A stretch of DNA of 64,000 nucleotides from positions 14,155,873 to 14,219,872 of the forward strand of contig OY288257.1 of assembly GCA_958450325.1 (NCBI GenBank), read 5' to 3'. A program made the translations under genes and the position numbers. The notes below the pieces were generated by a model, which was not told where the DNA came from, ran no database searches, and saw only the letters and a list, made by a program, of their open reading frames with translations. The DNA comes from Agrostemma githago (Eukaryota; Streptophyta; Magnoliopsida; Caryophyllales; Caryophyllaceae). Positions 45,396 to 56,776 of this stretch are shown piece after piece (positions within the stretch are counted from its first letter, which is position 1; the number at the start of each line of letters is the position of its first letter).

Positions 45396-45398
45396 ATT

Positions 45399-45416
45399 TG
45401 GCAACTCCGGTGGGGA
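45399..45416 (+). other. Primer binding site of the Tat element
   Basis: TGGCAACTCCGGTGGGGA starts three bases after the LTR. Tat/Ogre elements usually prime with tRNA-Arg and their sites read much like this; I did not check it against a tRNA. Confidence 0.65.
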
Positions 45417-46479
45417 TTAACTGATGCATGACTTACCATCGGCATCCTCAGGGTGAGACTCGAATAGAAATCGTTTGACAAATACAATACGCGTTTTAGT
45501 TTTACGGTTCATGCATAACCCATATTTTCCCGGGCCGGTACTCGCGACCGACGTCCCACTATACCATTGATGTACTCCAACATGGATATGTCAAAAGGTG
45601 TCCATAGCCGATTCGAGTGGGTTTCGCGGCATGTTCTAAGATCAACTCGACTTAGGAAGTCCGTTCCGATCAACGTCTAGACTATGTACACTGGTATAGA
45701 CCCTCTATAGACCGACCGAGACTTAGTATAAAGCATACATGGCATCGTTATAATGTTTGCCTGACTACATGCTACTTGGTTTCCGAGTCGTTTTCAAAAA
45801 CCGTTTTTTTCAAAGATTGCATCTTTTTCAAACTATTCAATTTCAAAACCCGGGACACATACCGAATTTAGGACTTATGATTTTACTCAAAATAGCCTAT
45901 TTTCTAGCCGGTATGCTGCCCAATTCAAAACTCAAAAACATTTTTCGAACTTTCAAAACCCGTGGCCCAATACCCTTTTCGTTTTTTTTCGAAAATTGGG
46001 CCCTCAACCGAGTTTTCTCGGACCTTTCTCAAAAACAATCAACTTTCAAAACCCTCATCTCCTTAGGACTTCCCGTATTTAGCAGTGTCGGGTCGTGTCT
46101 TAAGTTGTCAAGGTCTTTAGCGTCGAAACTCTGTCGATCTTACATCAGGAGTTTCTTCCATATCCCAGTCCGCCTTATTAGACTAAGGCAAGGCCCACCT
46201 ACGTAGAACAAACCCCTACAAAGGAGGGTCCGTCAACACAATCGAGTCCAAAAGTCTGGGGATGTCTCACGTGAACCTTCCTTCGAACAGGACTAGGCCC
46301 ACCCGCCGAATCCTAAGGAAGGCCCACATTTCACAAGTCACCCGTCTAGGTGTCTTTTCTGAGTCATTTCCCTTTTTAGTCTTGTTCGGGATGTACTTTC
46401 TATTCCGAGATTTTGGGCTAGTTTCTGATTACGTGGTGTTCTTACAGATAGGCCACCCGAGACTAGATACCAACGCTAG
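45417..46479 (+). other. Tat leader, no supported gene
   Basis: Untranslated leader of about 1.06 kb, which is long as usual for the lineage. A frame at 45757-46206 shows no family motif and is not called. Confidence 0.5.
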
Positions 46480-47595
46480 ATGGACGAATTGAAAAATGCT
46501 CTGGCCAAGATCGAGACTCAACTGACTACTATCCAGGCTAGCCTAGCAACGCTAGCCACCCGCCTAAGCGCCGTAGAAAAGACGGCCCCTGTTGAAGGAG
46601 CTGAGCCCACTGGGCCCATAGCCGAATTGATCAGTGTTGTTCGCAGGCTTGAGGAACAAGTTCATCTATCGACGAACAACGCGATCCACACTGAAAATGC
46701 TCGTACTTATTCGCCCTTGAATGACGAGCTACCAGCCAACCTCAACTTGACGGGAATTCCTATGTTTGAGGGTACTGAAGACCCGGTCCATCATATCTGG
46801 GCTTTCAAGGACTTCATGGCAGTCAAAGGGGTGAAGTCCACCATGTTCAAGCACTTATTCCCTTCCTCCCTGGAGAAGCATCCTAAGGCCTGGTTTTACA
46901 GACTCGACCCCAAGAAATATAAGACCTGGGATGACGTGGCGACCGAATTTGCTCGGAACTACGCCGATAACACTGAAATCCAGACTACAATGCGTACTCT
47001 GGAAGTAATGGCCCAAGAGCCCAAAGAAGGGTTCACAAAATACTTGCAAAGATGGCGGACCGAGAGTGTAAAGCTGGTCGACAAGCCCGGTGAGAAGGCC
47101 CTAGTGGAGGCTTTTGTCAAAAACCTCTTCCCATCCTACCGGGTCCATCTCCGGTATGCTATCATCCCAAACTTTGCTGTCCTTACTGAAATGGGCACGA
47201 GGATCGAGGATGACTTGAGACTAGAGAGCCTGACTAAGGCCTCTACCAAGGGCTATCAAGGGGCTAGCTCGTCTACAAACAAGCCCACACCTGCAGCTGC
47301 AGCTCGCAGCATCTTCGGTGAGGTAAATCTGCTCGACACCTCATCCAAAAAGAATACACCAAATCAGGTATTCATAGATATAGGGACTACCTATACCTAT
47401 GCCTTGCAAAGGCTCTCTTCAAAGGGCCTGGTCCAACCGATAGGCCCAACCGCAGAGCCTCCAATAGAGAAGAGGCCCAAAACTTATAACGCCCAGGCTT
47501 ACTGCCAGTATCATCGGGGTAACGGACATCTGATCCAAGATCTTATCGAGAGCGGAAAAATCCCGTTGCCTGGAGACAAGCCGAGCAACAAATAA
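46480..47595 (+). CDS. gag: Tat gag
   Basis: 371 codons. The N-terminal coiled coil (about residues 1-45, LKNALAKIETQL) is followed by the Tat capsid core: IPMFEGTEDPVHHIWAF (about 93-110), KAWFYRLDP, TWDDVATEFARNY, LQRWRTESVKL, LVEAFVKNLFPSYR, and a C-terminal YCQYHRGNGHLIQDL, a CxxH...H variant near residue 350. The capsid protein forms particles around the element RNA. It ends in TAA, where gag in this lineage normally runs on into protease, and the following 420 bp keep related text in other frames, so the gag-protease join is broken. ATG 46480 is the natural start. Confidence 0.85.
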   Translation: MDELKNALAKIETQLTTIQASLATLATRLSAVEKTAPVEGAEPTGPIAELISVVRRLEEQVHLSTNNAIHTENARTYSPLNDELPANLNLTGIPMFEGTEDPVHHIWAFKDFMAVKGVKSTMFKHLFPSSLEKHPKAWFYRLDPKKYKTWDDVATEFARNYADNTEIQTTMRTLEVMAQEPKEGFTKYLQRWRTESVKLVDKPGEKALVEAFVKNLFPSYRVHLRYAIIPNFAVLTEMGTRIEDDLRLESLTKASTKGYQGASSSTNKPTPAAAARSIFGEVNLLDTSSKKNTPNQVFIDIGTTYTYALQRLSSKGLVQPIGPTAEPPIEKRPKTYNAQAYCQYHRGNGHLIQDLIESGKIPLPGDKPSNK

Positions 47596-47599
47596 AGTC

Positions 47600-50500
47600 T
47601 GTTCAGCGCCCATGCAATATTCACGGGGGAAGTAATCGATTGTTCTCACCTCATTTCTCCTTTTATCCCACAAATCAACGGGATATGGTTCGATGACGAG
47701 GATGATGTTTACCTGACCAAAGGGGAAGCTGTCCCCATTACCCTTGAAGAGGTCCGAAAGGCTAAGTCCAAAGCTTTAGCCACTAACCACCTCGCCACAG
47801 CTGGGCGTTCTACTCCAACAACCGTCACTGAACTTGCCAGGACGGAATCTACCTTTGAAGAACCGAGCACTGACACGGCTTTGGTCCAACAACTGAAAAG
47901 GTTCGAGTTGATCTGACTATATGGCAACTACTGGTTAGCTCACAGGCTCATCGGGAAGCACTAACTAAGGCTCTCGATGAAATCAAAGTCGACTCACAGG
48001 TTACCCCTTCCGAAATGGTAGCCACTATTATGCCTTTTCTCAAAGGCAAGTCAAAGGAAGAAGGCCCACTCATTACCTTCTCCGAATCTGATCTGCCACC
48101 GTTCGGGCCCAATCATAATCTGGCCCTTTACATCACAGTCATCTGCCGAGGTAAATACCTCCCGATGACACTTGTCGACGACGGATCTGCCGTAAATGTC
48201 TTTCCTCTAAGGATCGCTAGGGCCCTCGGCATCACCGATGCCGATTATCTCCCGACAGCACAAACGATCCAGGCTTTCGACGGAAGCCTAAAACCAGTCG
48301 CCGGGGCCGTTAAATTGAAAATCATAACGGGCCCAATCAAAAAGGAGTTGGAATTTCAGGTGATCGATGTCACCTCGTCTTTTAATCTGCTTCTGGGAAG
48401 GCCTTGAATCCATGCAGTCAAGGCTGTATCGTCTACCCTCCACCGGAAAGTCAAGATGCCACTTAAAGACGGTATCATCACACTGGAGGCGACCCCGATG
48501 ACCGTGGCTAGCTGTAACGCCACAAGCCGGGCCGAACTACGAGGATTCGACTTCGTGGGTATGATCGAGGAGGAATATCTTTTCAGACCCTACTTCACTA
48601 CTAGCATCGACGTGATGCTACAAAATTTGGGCTACTTGTCGGGGGCTACCTCGAGACCACATCTTCCAGCTGGGAAGATCATCGAAGTCCTAAATGATGG
48701 CGAATCACAGTTCGGGTTGGGGTATTCTATAACCCCATAAAATGTGGTCCGTGCCGGTATTCACAAGGCTACCAACATTCTCAAGGGTACTTACATAGGC
48801 CCTTATAGCCCGAAGTTAACTGACTACTTCGTCACCCCTGTGTTCGGAGCTATTCAAGTGGGCCTCTACCAACCCACCATCACATATCCCGAGACCGAAA
48901 CGGCTCGGGAATGCAACTATATCCCTGATGATATATTCACCATTACCCAGGCCGAGTCCGAGAAAGGTGAAAGCAACTCTGAGCCCGTGTTGGGGCTCTT
49001 ATTTGGAGAAGACAAGACCGTACCCGCCCCGAAGGATGATTTGGTCAACCTGATCCTCCGCAGCGATCGGTTTGACCCAACTAAACTAATCACCGAAATC
49101 GGTGCCAACACCGAGACAAGGGCCTGGAGGAGGACCGTCAAATGGACCGACAGCCAGGGACGGATCTACAAGCTGACCACCGGCGAGGGAGACATGCCGG
49201 ATACTGAGTCCGAGTCTGAGTCAGAGTCGGAGTCTGAGTCTGAGTCTAGGAGGTCTGGTGCTAAAGTCGAGTCTGTAACTCCCTTTCCCTTAGCCACTTC
49301 CACTGAGGTCTCGGGGCCTGTCCCAAGACCTCTCCCTATCCCGCCACTGACCAATGATCAGATGGCAGCTCTTTTCGAGCTATTTTCCAAATTTACCATT
49401 AATAATAATATCGAAAACCATTCTGCTTACGACTTGTCTTATTTCCAAAATTTTCTCAATTTCAAAAATTTTATATGCAATGACATTGAGAAACCCGACG
49501 AACAGGTACCTCTGTCTCCGCATCTGGTCGAGCAGTTCGAACAAAGGGAATCCCGAGATCCGGTAATCGAAGAAACCGAGTCCATCAACGTGGGAACCAC
49601 CTTAGAGCCCCAGATGCTTAAGTTGGGCCTATCTTTAGATCCCGAGGAGAGAAAACAATTCACAGACCTCCTTCAAGAATTTAAAGACGTCTTCGCATGG
49701 TCCTACAAGGACATGCCGGGTATAGACCGGGAAATAGCTGAACACCGAATACCCATCAAAGATGGGTGCAAACCGGTAAAGCAGAAGCTCCGAAGAATGA
49801 AGCCCGAATGGTCCCTCAAAGTCAAAGAGGAAGTAGACAAACAATTCAAAGCGGGCTTTATACAAGTGTCTGAATATCCAGACTGGGTCGCAAACATCGT
49901 GCCGGTACCCAAGAAGGACGGCAAGGTGCAGGTATGTGTGGACTTTCGAGACCTAAACAAGGCCAGCTCAAAAGACGATTTTTCCGTTACCACATATCGA
50001 CATATTGGTGGATAATACGGCCGATCATGCCCTTCTATCATTCATGGATGGGTATGCCGGATACAATCAAATTAAAATGGCAGAAGAGGATATGAGTAAG
50101 ACCACCTTCATTACACCTTGGGGTACTTACTGTTACACCGTTATACCATTTGGGCTTATCAACGCCGGAGCCACTTATCAACGGACCGCCACTACCTTGC
50201 TACATGACATGATGCATAAGAAAGTGGAGGTCTATGTGGACGATATGATTGTCAAGTCTAAGGACCGAAACGGGCATATTTCGGCCCTAAAGAAGTTCTT
50301 CACCAGACTACGCAAATACAATATGAAACTGAACCCACAAAAATGCAGTTTCGGGGTAACATCAGGCAAATTACTGGGCCACATCGTTAGCCAACGCGGC
50401 ATCGAGGTCGACCCAGCTAAAATCAAGGCCATCACCGAGATGCAACCACCCAAGACCGAAAAAGAAATAAGGGGGTTTCTCGGAAAAGTCCAGTACATCA

Positions 50501-52827
50501 GCCGTTTCATTTCAAAACTAACCATGGTATGTGAGCCCATTTTTAAGAAGCTGAAGATCGGGGAACGGGTGCTATGGGATGACAAATGTCAAGCGGCTTT
50601 CGACAAAATCAAGGAGATTCTGTCTGCCCCGCCAGTACTAATGCCACCTCAACCCGGCTTGCCTTTGTCGTTATACCTAACAACGACCGAGTCAACCATG
50701 GGGGCTATGCTGGCCCAGACAGTTGATTCAGAAGAACGGGCTATTTACTACATCAGTAAAAAGTTCCTCGAGTACGAATGAAAGTACACAATGCTCGAGA
50801 AGACGTGCCTAGCATTGGTTTGGGCCACTAAAAAGCTCCGATATTACATGCTTAGTCACGAGGTATATGTGTTATCCAAAATGGATCCTATCAAGTACTT
50901 ATTCGAGAAGCCCATCCTCAACGGCAGAATGTCCAGATGGACTTTATTGTTATCTGAGTTTGACCTCAAGTTTGTACCATTGAAAGCCATCAAAGGCCGG
51001 GTAGTAGCCGAATTCTTCGCTAATAGCCCGATATCCGAAGAAGGCCACACCGATACTTGGCCCTTCCCTGACGAAGACATATTCCATACCGATACCGAGA
51101 CATGGGATCTGTATTTTGATGGAGCATCCAACTTTCGAGGATTTGGGGTCGGAATTCTGTTAATCTCACCCCAAGGAGAACACACTCCTTTATCCATCAA
51201 ATTGGACTTTGATGTGACCAACAACGCAGCCAAATACGAAGCATGCATTCACGGGTTGCAAGTTGCCGCTGATTTAGGGGTAACAAACCTCCGGGTCCAC
51301 GGTGATTCATCATTGGTCATCAATCAAGCGCTCCAAAAATGGAAAACTCAGAACGCCAATCTCGTGGCTTACCAAGCGCGAGTACGGGTTCTAGAGAAAC
51401 AATTCAAGAAGGTAGAGTATATCTACCTACCCCGAGAGGAAAATCAGTTTGCAGATGCACTTTCCAAATTAGCATCTTTACTGAACATCCCGGATCACCT
51501 TACCAGGATGCCTATCTGTGTTGAGAGACGGTCCGAGCCGGCTTATATCCATGCCATTCAAGATATCGAGATAACTGACCCAGAACCTTGGTATCAAGCC
51601 ATCTTAACCTATTTGTCAATGGGAGAATATCCCCCGGAAACTGAAAATCGGGCCAAAAAGGCCTTGCGAAGATTGGCGACCCAATTTGTTCGTACAGACG
51701 ACGGGCAATTGTACAAAAAGACTGCACAGGGGGCTTTACTCTTATGTATCGACAAAATACAAGCCGAAAAGGTTATGGCCGAAGTACACGATGGTGTAAA
51801 CGGTCCGCATATGAACGCCCATATGCTATCCCGAAAAATCATGAGGCTCGGGTATTACCGGAACACCATGGAAACAGACTGCCAGTTATATGTCAAACAC
51901 TGCCATAACTGTCAGATCTTTGGCAATGTACAGCATATGCCCTCTTCCCTATTATATACCATGACATCACCGACATGGGATATTGACATAATTGGGAAGG
52001 TGCATCCTTCCGGGACGGGAGGTCATTGCTTCATTTTAGTGGCCATCGACTACTTCACCAAATAGGTCGAAGCCGAGTCATACCGTGTCTTGAACGCCGA
52101 GCACGTGGCAAAATTCATCCAAAATAAGATCATCTGCCGATATGGGATCCCTCACGAATTTATCAGTGATCACGGGACCCACTTTCAAGCCGAAACCGCT
52201 ACTTTGCTAGCGAAATACAAAATTCAGGGGCATACATCTTCACCCTACCGACCCCAAACAAATGGAGCGGTAGAAGCGGCCAATAAAACAATTGTCACCA
52301 TACTTAAAAAGATGGCTGAGAATTATCGGGACTGGCCCGACAAAATACCCTTTGCCTTATGGGGGTATCGAACATCAATCTGCACCGCGACCGGAGCAAC
52401 TCCGTATTATCTTACATATGGAATGGAAGCAGTCCAACCAGTCGAGCTAGAAGTGCCATCCCTCATGATTCTACTTGAAAGCCAAGTACCTGAAGCAGAT
52501 TGGGTCCAAGCCCGATACGATTCGCTAGTTCTTTTAGACGAACGGCGATCCCGGGCCCTCAACGACATTCAAATATATCAAAAAAGAATCCAACGGGCTT
52601 TCAACAAAAGGGTTAGGCCCAGGAACATTAAAGAAGAGGATTTGGTCCTGAAATCGGTTCGTGCCTTACTACCGGTTGGCCCAAGAGGAAAATTTAAACC
52701 CAATTGGGCTGGGCCATACTTAGTCAAGAAGGTCCTATCAGGAGGAGCGGTAATGCTAACAGATCTGGACGGGAACGAGTTCGTCAACCCGACCAACTTA
52801 GACCAGCTGAAGCGCTACTACCCATAA
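47600..52827 (+). pseudogene. pol: Tat pol: protease, RT, RNase H, aRNase H, integrase (broken)
   Basis: Domains in order: aspartic protease LVDDGSAVN (near 48171), acidic Glu-Ser linker (49200-49245), RT (about 49790-50560; YVDDM at 50234), first RNase H (about 50640-51000), the second, archaeal-type RNase H peculiar to Tat/Ogre (LYFDGAS at 51112; HGDSSLVINQ at 51298), integrase zinc finger (HxH...CxxC, 51787-51920) and core (ISDHGTHF 52163; NGAVEAANK 52261). Breaks: a frame change near 47905, TGA 48405-48407, TAA 48738-48740, an extra T near 49980, TGA 50779-50781, TAG 52063-52065. It cannot make an enzyme set but is only mildly decayed. Confidence 0.92.
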
Positions 52828-53239
52828 ACCCCTATCTCAATGTCATTTGCAAAAATTTATAAAAATTTGTTTTTTTATAAATTTTCAAAATTTTAGACAA
52901 GTCAATGAGTTAGAATTAATCATTCTACCGTCGCACATCTCGAATTTATAATCTTGATGTATTTCGAAAATTGCAAAAAAATCAATCAAATCAAATTTTG
53001 AACTACGTTTGGTTTGATTCCGCTAATTGTGGATACGTAGGCAACCCCCTCAAAAGGTTACAACCACTGCAATAACGAAAGGACAGGAACGGTATTCAAT
53101 AATACGTCTTTTATTAAAGTCTCGATAAACTCGAGATTACAAAAAAAAAAAAAAAAAAAAAGGCGCCGAAGTCGGCACACGCACAAAAAAATTGCACCAC
53201 AAAAATAGTATTAATACTCAAATAATAAAATAAAGGAGA
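52828..53239 (+). other. Spacer between Tat pol and the antisense ORF
   Basis: AT-rich, with an uninterrupted A-run at about 53141-53161. Nothing else recognised. It would hold the 3' UTR of the antisense gene. Confidence 0.5.
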
Positions 53240-54160
53240 CTAATAGCCGGGCATCTTGCCCTTCCCCTTGTCCTTTGGGTCACGAGGAGCCCGAGGTCGC
53301 CAGGGCGGGGAAGAGCGTTCCCGAATTACAAGGGGAACCTCCTTAGCTCGAGCCCATTTCTTCGGCGACGGGTCTTCTATTTTCTTCGGCCCAAGTCGGG
53401 CCCGCACATGCTCAGGTAGTCTGTCCCGTGGGCCTAGTCGATCCTGTACGGCCAGTCTTGGGCCAAGTCTCCTTTCCAAGTCCGTCTGGGGGCTCACCTT
53501 CCCCCGAGCACCTTTAGCACTAGACCCTTCAGCTTGAGTCTTAGCCTTCTTCTTCTGTCCTGACATTAGACGAACTAGGATAGCCGGAGTGTCTCCTTCA
53601 TCAAAGAATCCTCTGTTGTCTTTAGCTTGCTCCCTTCTCAGCAGGTCGAAGGCTTCGTCAACCTTCAAAGCAGCTCGGGCCTTAGCATCACCTGCTTTAG
53701 TCCACTTTACATAGGAGTCTGAGACCCAAATCGAGTGGCGAGATTTGGAAACGGGCCAAGTGTGCCGGGTGTACCATCTCTACATCCACGTATCGCACAT
53801 CACGTCAGTCAATTGGGTAGGGTCACTCACAAATGCTTCAATTTCTGGTATCCGTTGAGCCCGTCCGTACTGCCTTAGTATGCGATCCGGGTAGAGATGA
53901 ATCGTTTGCTTGAAGGACAAGATTACTTGGTAACGAGCTCTGTCCCTTGGATCCAAGCCGGTCCAAACGTAGATGGGCCACCACGGCACAACCCATAGAA
54001 TTAGCCGCCCGCCATGGATTGACAGCACCTCGTCCCAGTATTTCTGAGTAATCTGGCGAGAAAAATCGATGGCCCGTCTCCTCGTCATCAATTGGTTGTG
54101 ACGATAGTTGCTGGCATCAAGAGAAGGATCTATCACCGATAGCCTCTCATATAGCCAAAT

Positions 54161-54400
54161 CTGAAAAAGGAAACAAAAGCATGAGATCCCGAGACGAAAC
54201 AGGCGTCCGCCTGATGACACTTGATCGAGTGTCGGGATGACTCGATCGAGTGGCATCCCTGGGAGCGAACAGGAAGCTCTTATCGAGGGCACTCGATCGA
54301 GTGCCAAGGTGACTCGGTCGAGTGCCCACTGCAGCAGTCAGAATCTCGAAAAAATAATAAAAATCAAGAAATCGAGAAACAAATAAAAAATCCGACATAC
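54161..54400 (-). other. Intron of the antisense ORF with palindromes
   Basis: 240 bp with good donor and acceptor. It contains a perfect CACTCGATCGAGTG (54290-54303) and variants at about 54220-54330, the same motif as in the Tat LTR. Confidence 0.75.
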
Positions 54401-54977
54401 TTGCAGCAAACGGGTGCTTCCGGTGAGACGGACGGACGAATCCCTCTTGCGATTGTCCAATCCTTGGATTATTTCACCCGTAATCAACCAAGGCGGGCTG
54501 TGCTCCGTCTCCATTAAATCAACCACGGTTAATAGACGGATATGACCCATACATGATAACAAGTCCATGTGACCCTCAAAGGCATAAACATGGAGCATGC
54601 AAAAAGAAAAAGCCCTACGGCTGTGAATCGGTCTCACCCGAACGTCATGCGGGTTCATGAACTTCTCGGCCAGATCGATCAAGGAAACTGTGTTGTCATC
54701 CCGGGCCATTCGATACACTTCTTTATGGGAGAGGCCTAAAAATTCTCGAAGCTTCCTCCTCAAGTCGTTGACCGAATACAGGACAGCGGGTCGAAGTATT
54801 GGGTTCCATCCTCCTACCGCAGCAATCTCCTCAGGTAAAGGGCAGATTTCTCCCCGAGGAAAGGCAAAGACATGATAAATGTCATCCCAGTAAGACAAGC
54901 ATGCATCCAAGAAGTAGCGGTCAACCCGCATCTGACGGAAAGTATAAAGCTGGGCAATACCCGTCTGGTTCAAGGCC

Positions 54978-56762
54978 TGTAACACCCCTGATTTTATAAA
55001 ATTAATTTTAATTAAAATTATGTTCGTATTTTTATTTTTACAATTTAACTCGTAATTCTTAAAATTATTCTTTTAAATCGTACACCTTATCAATAATTTT
55101 TATAATTTTCGATATCGTTTTATAAACCGTTAGTAATTTTAATTATTTACGAACGTTATAATATTTTGTTGGTTATCGTGACACTAGTAACTAAATAATA
55201 TCGATTTCATATTTTCTTCATATTTCGTTAAATTATAAATTTTAACTCTAAATCGTATTTTTATATATATTATAAACGAGATTTGTATATTTTTTCAATA
55301 AATTAATTTTCGTTTTACGATTTATACTAATAAATGAGAAAACGGTCGATTTTTTTTAAATATATTTTTTAGTCGAGACTATTTTCACTAATAATTTCCT
55401 ATCTCTTTCCGATTGACTATTTTTAGTAAAATCCGTATTATTTATTAATAAAAGCTATTTTCTAAAAATAATTTGAAACCTTTGTAAAATCCATTTCATT
55501 TATAAAACTCGTTGATTCGATTAATTTTGATATCGTTTTTCTTAAAACATCTATTTTCTAAATTTATAGTTTTAACTCGATTCCCTAATTATTTATAAAA
55601 TACTATATATTGATTCATTATGTTTCATTTATATTTTGGGTAACGAATTTAGAAATATATTAAAGTTACGATAACGACGATAATAATAAAATGTTTATTT
55701 CTTCGGAAATGCTATTTTTATACATTTCACTTATTTTAATAACTTACGTATTTTCTATAACAAAATTTCTATTGTAAGTAAGTTTCTTAAAAATAGTAAG
55801 TTTCTATTTATAGAAAGTTTCCTTTTTAATATAAAATGTTTATTCCTTTTATCCTCATATTATTATAATGATTATATTTATTTTGAATATCGATAATGAC
55901 TTTGTTTTGGAGTTATGGAATATAGTCAAGTGTGGGGTTAGAGTAATATAGTCTGAGATGTACGTTTTTGCCATCAACTATAAAGCCGGTGTGCCTATTT
56001 GGGGCACATTTGGTTGTTGAACTGGGCGTAGTTTTGCCCAGGAGAGTGTATGTTTTGACCTTAAGCTAGATATCGCATCGTGTTAGTCGCCGTCAGCTGA
56101 ACTAGACATATTTGTTGTCTAGGAGGGGTATGCACTACTTAAACCAGGATCTCGCTGCACGCAGTCCTGTTATAGTTGAGTTGCCTAGTTAGAGAGTGGA
56201 TTCTGTTATGAGTTAAGTCTACAGTTCTCGAAGCTAGTTTCTAGTATTATCCTAGTGAAAGTCTAGCCTTGTGCACACTGATCGAATTTCCATAACGCCA
56301 TTTTTGAATATTTATATTATCGATTAATTTTGACTTGCAGGTTGGCAAGTGCTTTAAGTTTCACTGAAAACTTATTTTTATTATATCGTTTTAATGTTTT
56401 TCCATTTTAAACATTTTGATATAATAATACTATTATTTTTCCATATGATATAATATGGCTGAGAGAACGTCCGAGTTACTCCCCACTGACGTGGCTGTTA
56501 TGTTTATAACATGACAGGTAATTGCTGCTGGGTTTTGGGTGTGAGCTAGCGAGTAGCGTGGATCCTACTCTTTCTTCATTCATGTTTATTTATGGATTTT
56601 TGTAACCCTGTTTGGAGAATATTTAATTTAGCCCTTTTGTAAAAAGTGGCCTCTATATTGACTGACCATTCTTTTATTAAAATATAGAACATCAGTGTGT
56701 TTTAATCCCAAATCTACAGTGTTTCCGCCACTGTATTGCGTTAAATTTTCTAGGGAATTACA
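54978..56762 (+). repeat. Chromovirus-type 5' LTR
   Basis: 1785 bp, TGTAACACCCC...GGGAATTACA. It shares its right half with the remnant at 17540-18526. Confidence 0.9.
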
Positions 56763-56776
56763 GTTGGTATCAGAGC

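Noticed and set aside
44856..45431. 191-codon frame in the Tat LTR
   Set aside because: Crosses the LTR end and primer site and shows no protein family.
49166..49354. Asp-Ser repeat protein on the minus strand
   Set aside because: Antisense shadow of the Glu-Ser linker of Tat pol.
53141..53161. A-run as a LINE or SINE poly(A) tail
   Set aside because: No retroposon body or target duplication next to it.
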